From PALSA-243 sp963743705 (GTDB lineage Bacteria; Acidobacteriota; Terriglobia; Bryobacterales; Bryobacteraceae): a stretch of 64,000 nt of DNA. The translations under genes and the position numbers were made by a program. Within the stretch, counting starts at the first letter, position 1. Every line of letters begins with the position of its first letter. Positions 63,555 through 64,000 of this stretch are shown piece after piece. Location: positions 1 through 64,000 of the forward strand of contig CAVUQS010000012.1 of assembly GCA_963743705.1 (NCBI GenBank), read 5' to 3'. Under the pieces are notes generated by a model. The model worked only from the letters and a program-made list of their open reading frames with translations. It searched no databases and was not told the DNA's origin.

Positions 63555-64000
63555 AGCACGCGCCTGGACAATTCGCCTCGGCTCGGCTTGCACGGCTTTT
63601 CCTGGCTATGGCCTCGCGGATTGTTCCCGGGCGTGCAAGAGCGGAATGGCTGGCCGAGTGGGGCGCCGAACTAGCCTACTTAGAGGACGCCGAAGATGCC
63701 GAACCATTTCAGGCGTTCCGATTCGCATGGGGCTCATGGCCCGATGCCGTCACGGTGAGCGGCTACAACGCGAGAAAGAAGACCGCGTTCGGGACGCTTT
63801 CCATTCGCCCCTGGGATGCCTAGGGTCGCTGAGCCTGCTGGCTTTGATTGCATCTGCAACTTGGTTTGCGGTTTGCGGCCCTGGTTTACCTACGCCCGGC
63901 GAAATACTGCCGCACCTGATCATGGGCTGCTGCGCTCTCCTGGCGTCGTTGGTTCGCGACCCGACAGGCATCGCCGGGCAGTCGAGTACAGTGACCCGCG
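63551..64000 (+). CDS. PadR-linked membrane protein, frameshifted and cut by the window end
   Basis: Begins with GTG overlapping the PadR stop. The first 80 residues (ARLARLFLAMASRIVPGRARAEWLAEWGAELAYLED, FQAFRFAWGSWPDAV) are a prefix domain of the type found in PadR-linked acidobacterial membrane proteins. The frame ends at 63823, but another frame from about 63808 continues with hydrophobic helices (SLSLLALIASATWFAVCG, LIMGCCALLASLV), so an indel near 63815 is likely. No stop is reached before the window ends. Probably the beginning of a longer permease-like protein; type not certain. Confidence 0.5.

Noticed and set aside
1..64000. CRISPR arrays, rRNA and tRNA genes
   Set aside because: I found no regularly spaced repeats, no conserved rRNA segments and no cloverleaf with a T-loop-like TTCGANNC in proper context; a covariance scan would be decisive for tRNAs and riboswitches.

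Overview
The window reads as a chromosomal segment of a GC-rich acidobacterium of the Solibacter/Bryobacter type (inference). The grounds are family content: several TIGR03435-type secreted proteins, two PadR plus long MacB/FtsX-like permease (ADOP) pairs, a VWFA-related secreted protein, a sortilin-like beta-propeller protein and a GldA/F/G-type ABC operon. I found no rRNA, tRNA or CRISPR array.

Layout. 0-9 kb: M16 peptidase pair, TIGR03435 protein, PadR plus membrane protein, ArfB-type rescue factor, large sortilin-like propeller protein and M48 metalloprotease. Nearly all carry one or more single-base frameshifts, so this part is either poorly sequenced or decaying. 9-13 kb: accessory island with a tightly coupled two-gene module (small wHTH-like protein plus HEPN-like protein), a divergent tyrosine recombinase, a secreted protein and a broken excisionase-like HTH gene. 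Short att-like repeats lie around it. 13-18 kb: FAD monooxygenase, SnoaL-like protein, double-domain TIGR03435 protein, small secreted protein. 17.9-21 kb: trehalose operon in which OtsA carries a membrane sensor module and is coupled to OtsB. 21-24.4 kb: BlaI repressor plus M56 peptidase fused to a TIGR03435 domain, then two decayed genes. 24.4-30.8 kb: secreted esterase, D-aminoacylase-like amidohydrolase, MtaB and a hybrid kinase. 30.7-32.6 kb: pncB-pncA NAD salvage operon. 32.7-37.2 kb: ABC operon of gliding-motility type. 37.5-45.6 kb: two PadR/ADOP pairs separated by a second hybrid kinase. 45.7-49.9 kb: ZIP-like transporter, FAD oxidoreductase plus YceI, TadA, DUF4337 protein and a secreted protein. 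49.9-57.9 kb: YfhO protein, a second small secreted paralogue, and an operon of a 1.1-kDa-residue secreted protein, a VWA protein and an HpnB-like glycosyltransferase. 58-63.2 kb: two tandem MacB-like permeases, then an ABC permease/ATPase pair divergent from a third PadR gene across a nearly perfect symmetric operator. The last gene runs off the end.

Working together: the PadR, BlaI and hybrid kinase genes suggest envelope and stress signalling tied to ABC export. The trehalose, NAD salvage and tRNA modification genes are housekeeping. The most interesting accessory unit is the wHTH/HEPN-like pair beside the recombinase at 9.0-11.6 kb. The most interesting regulatory site is the mirror-image divergent promoter at 63.17-63.24 kb.
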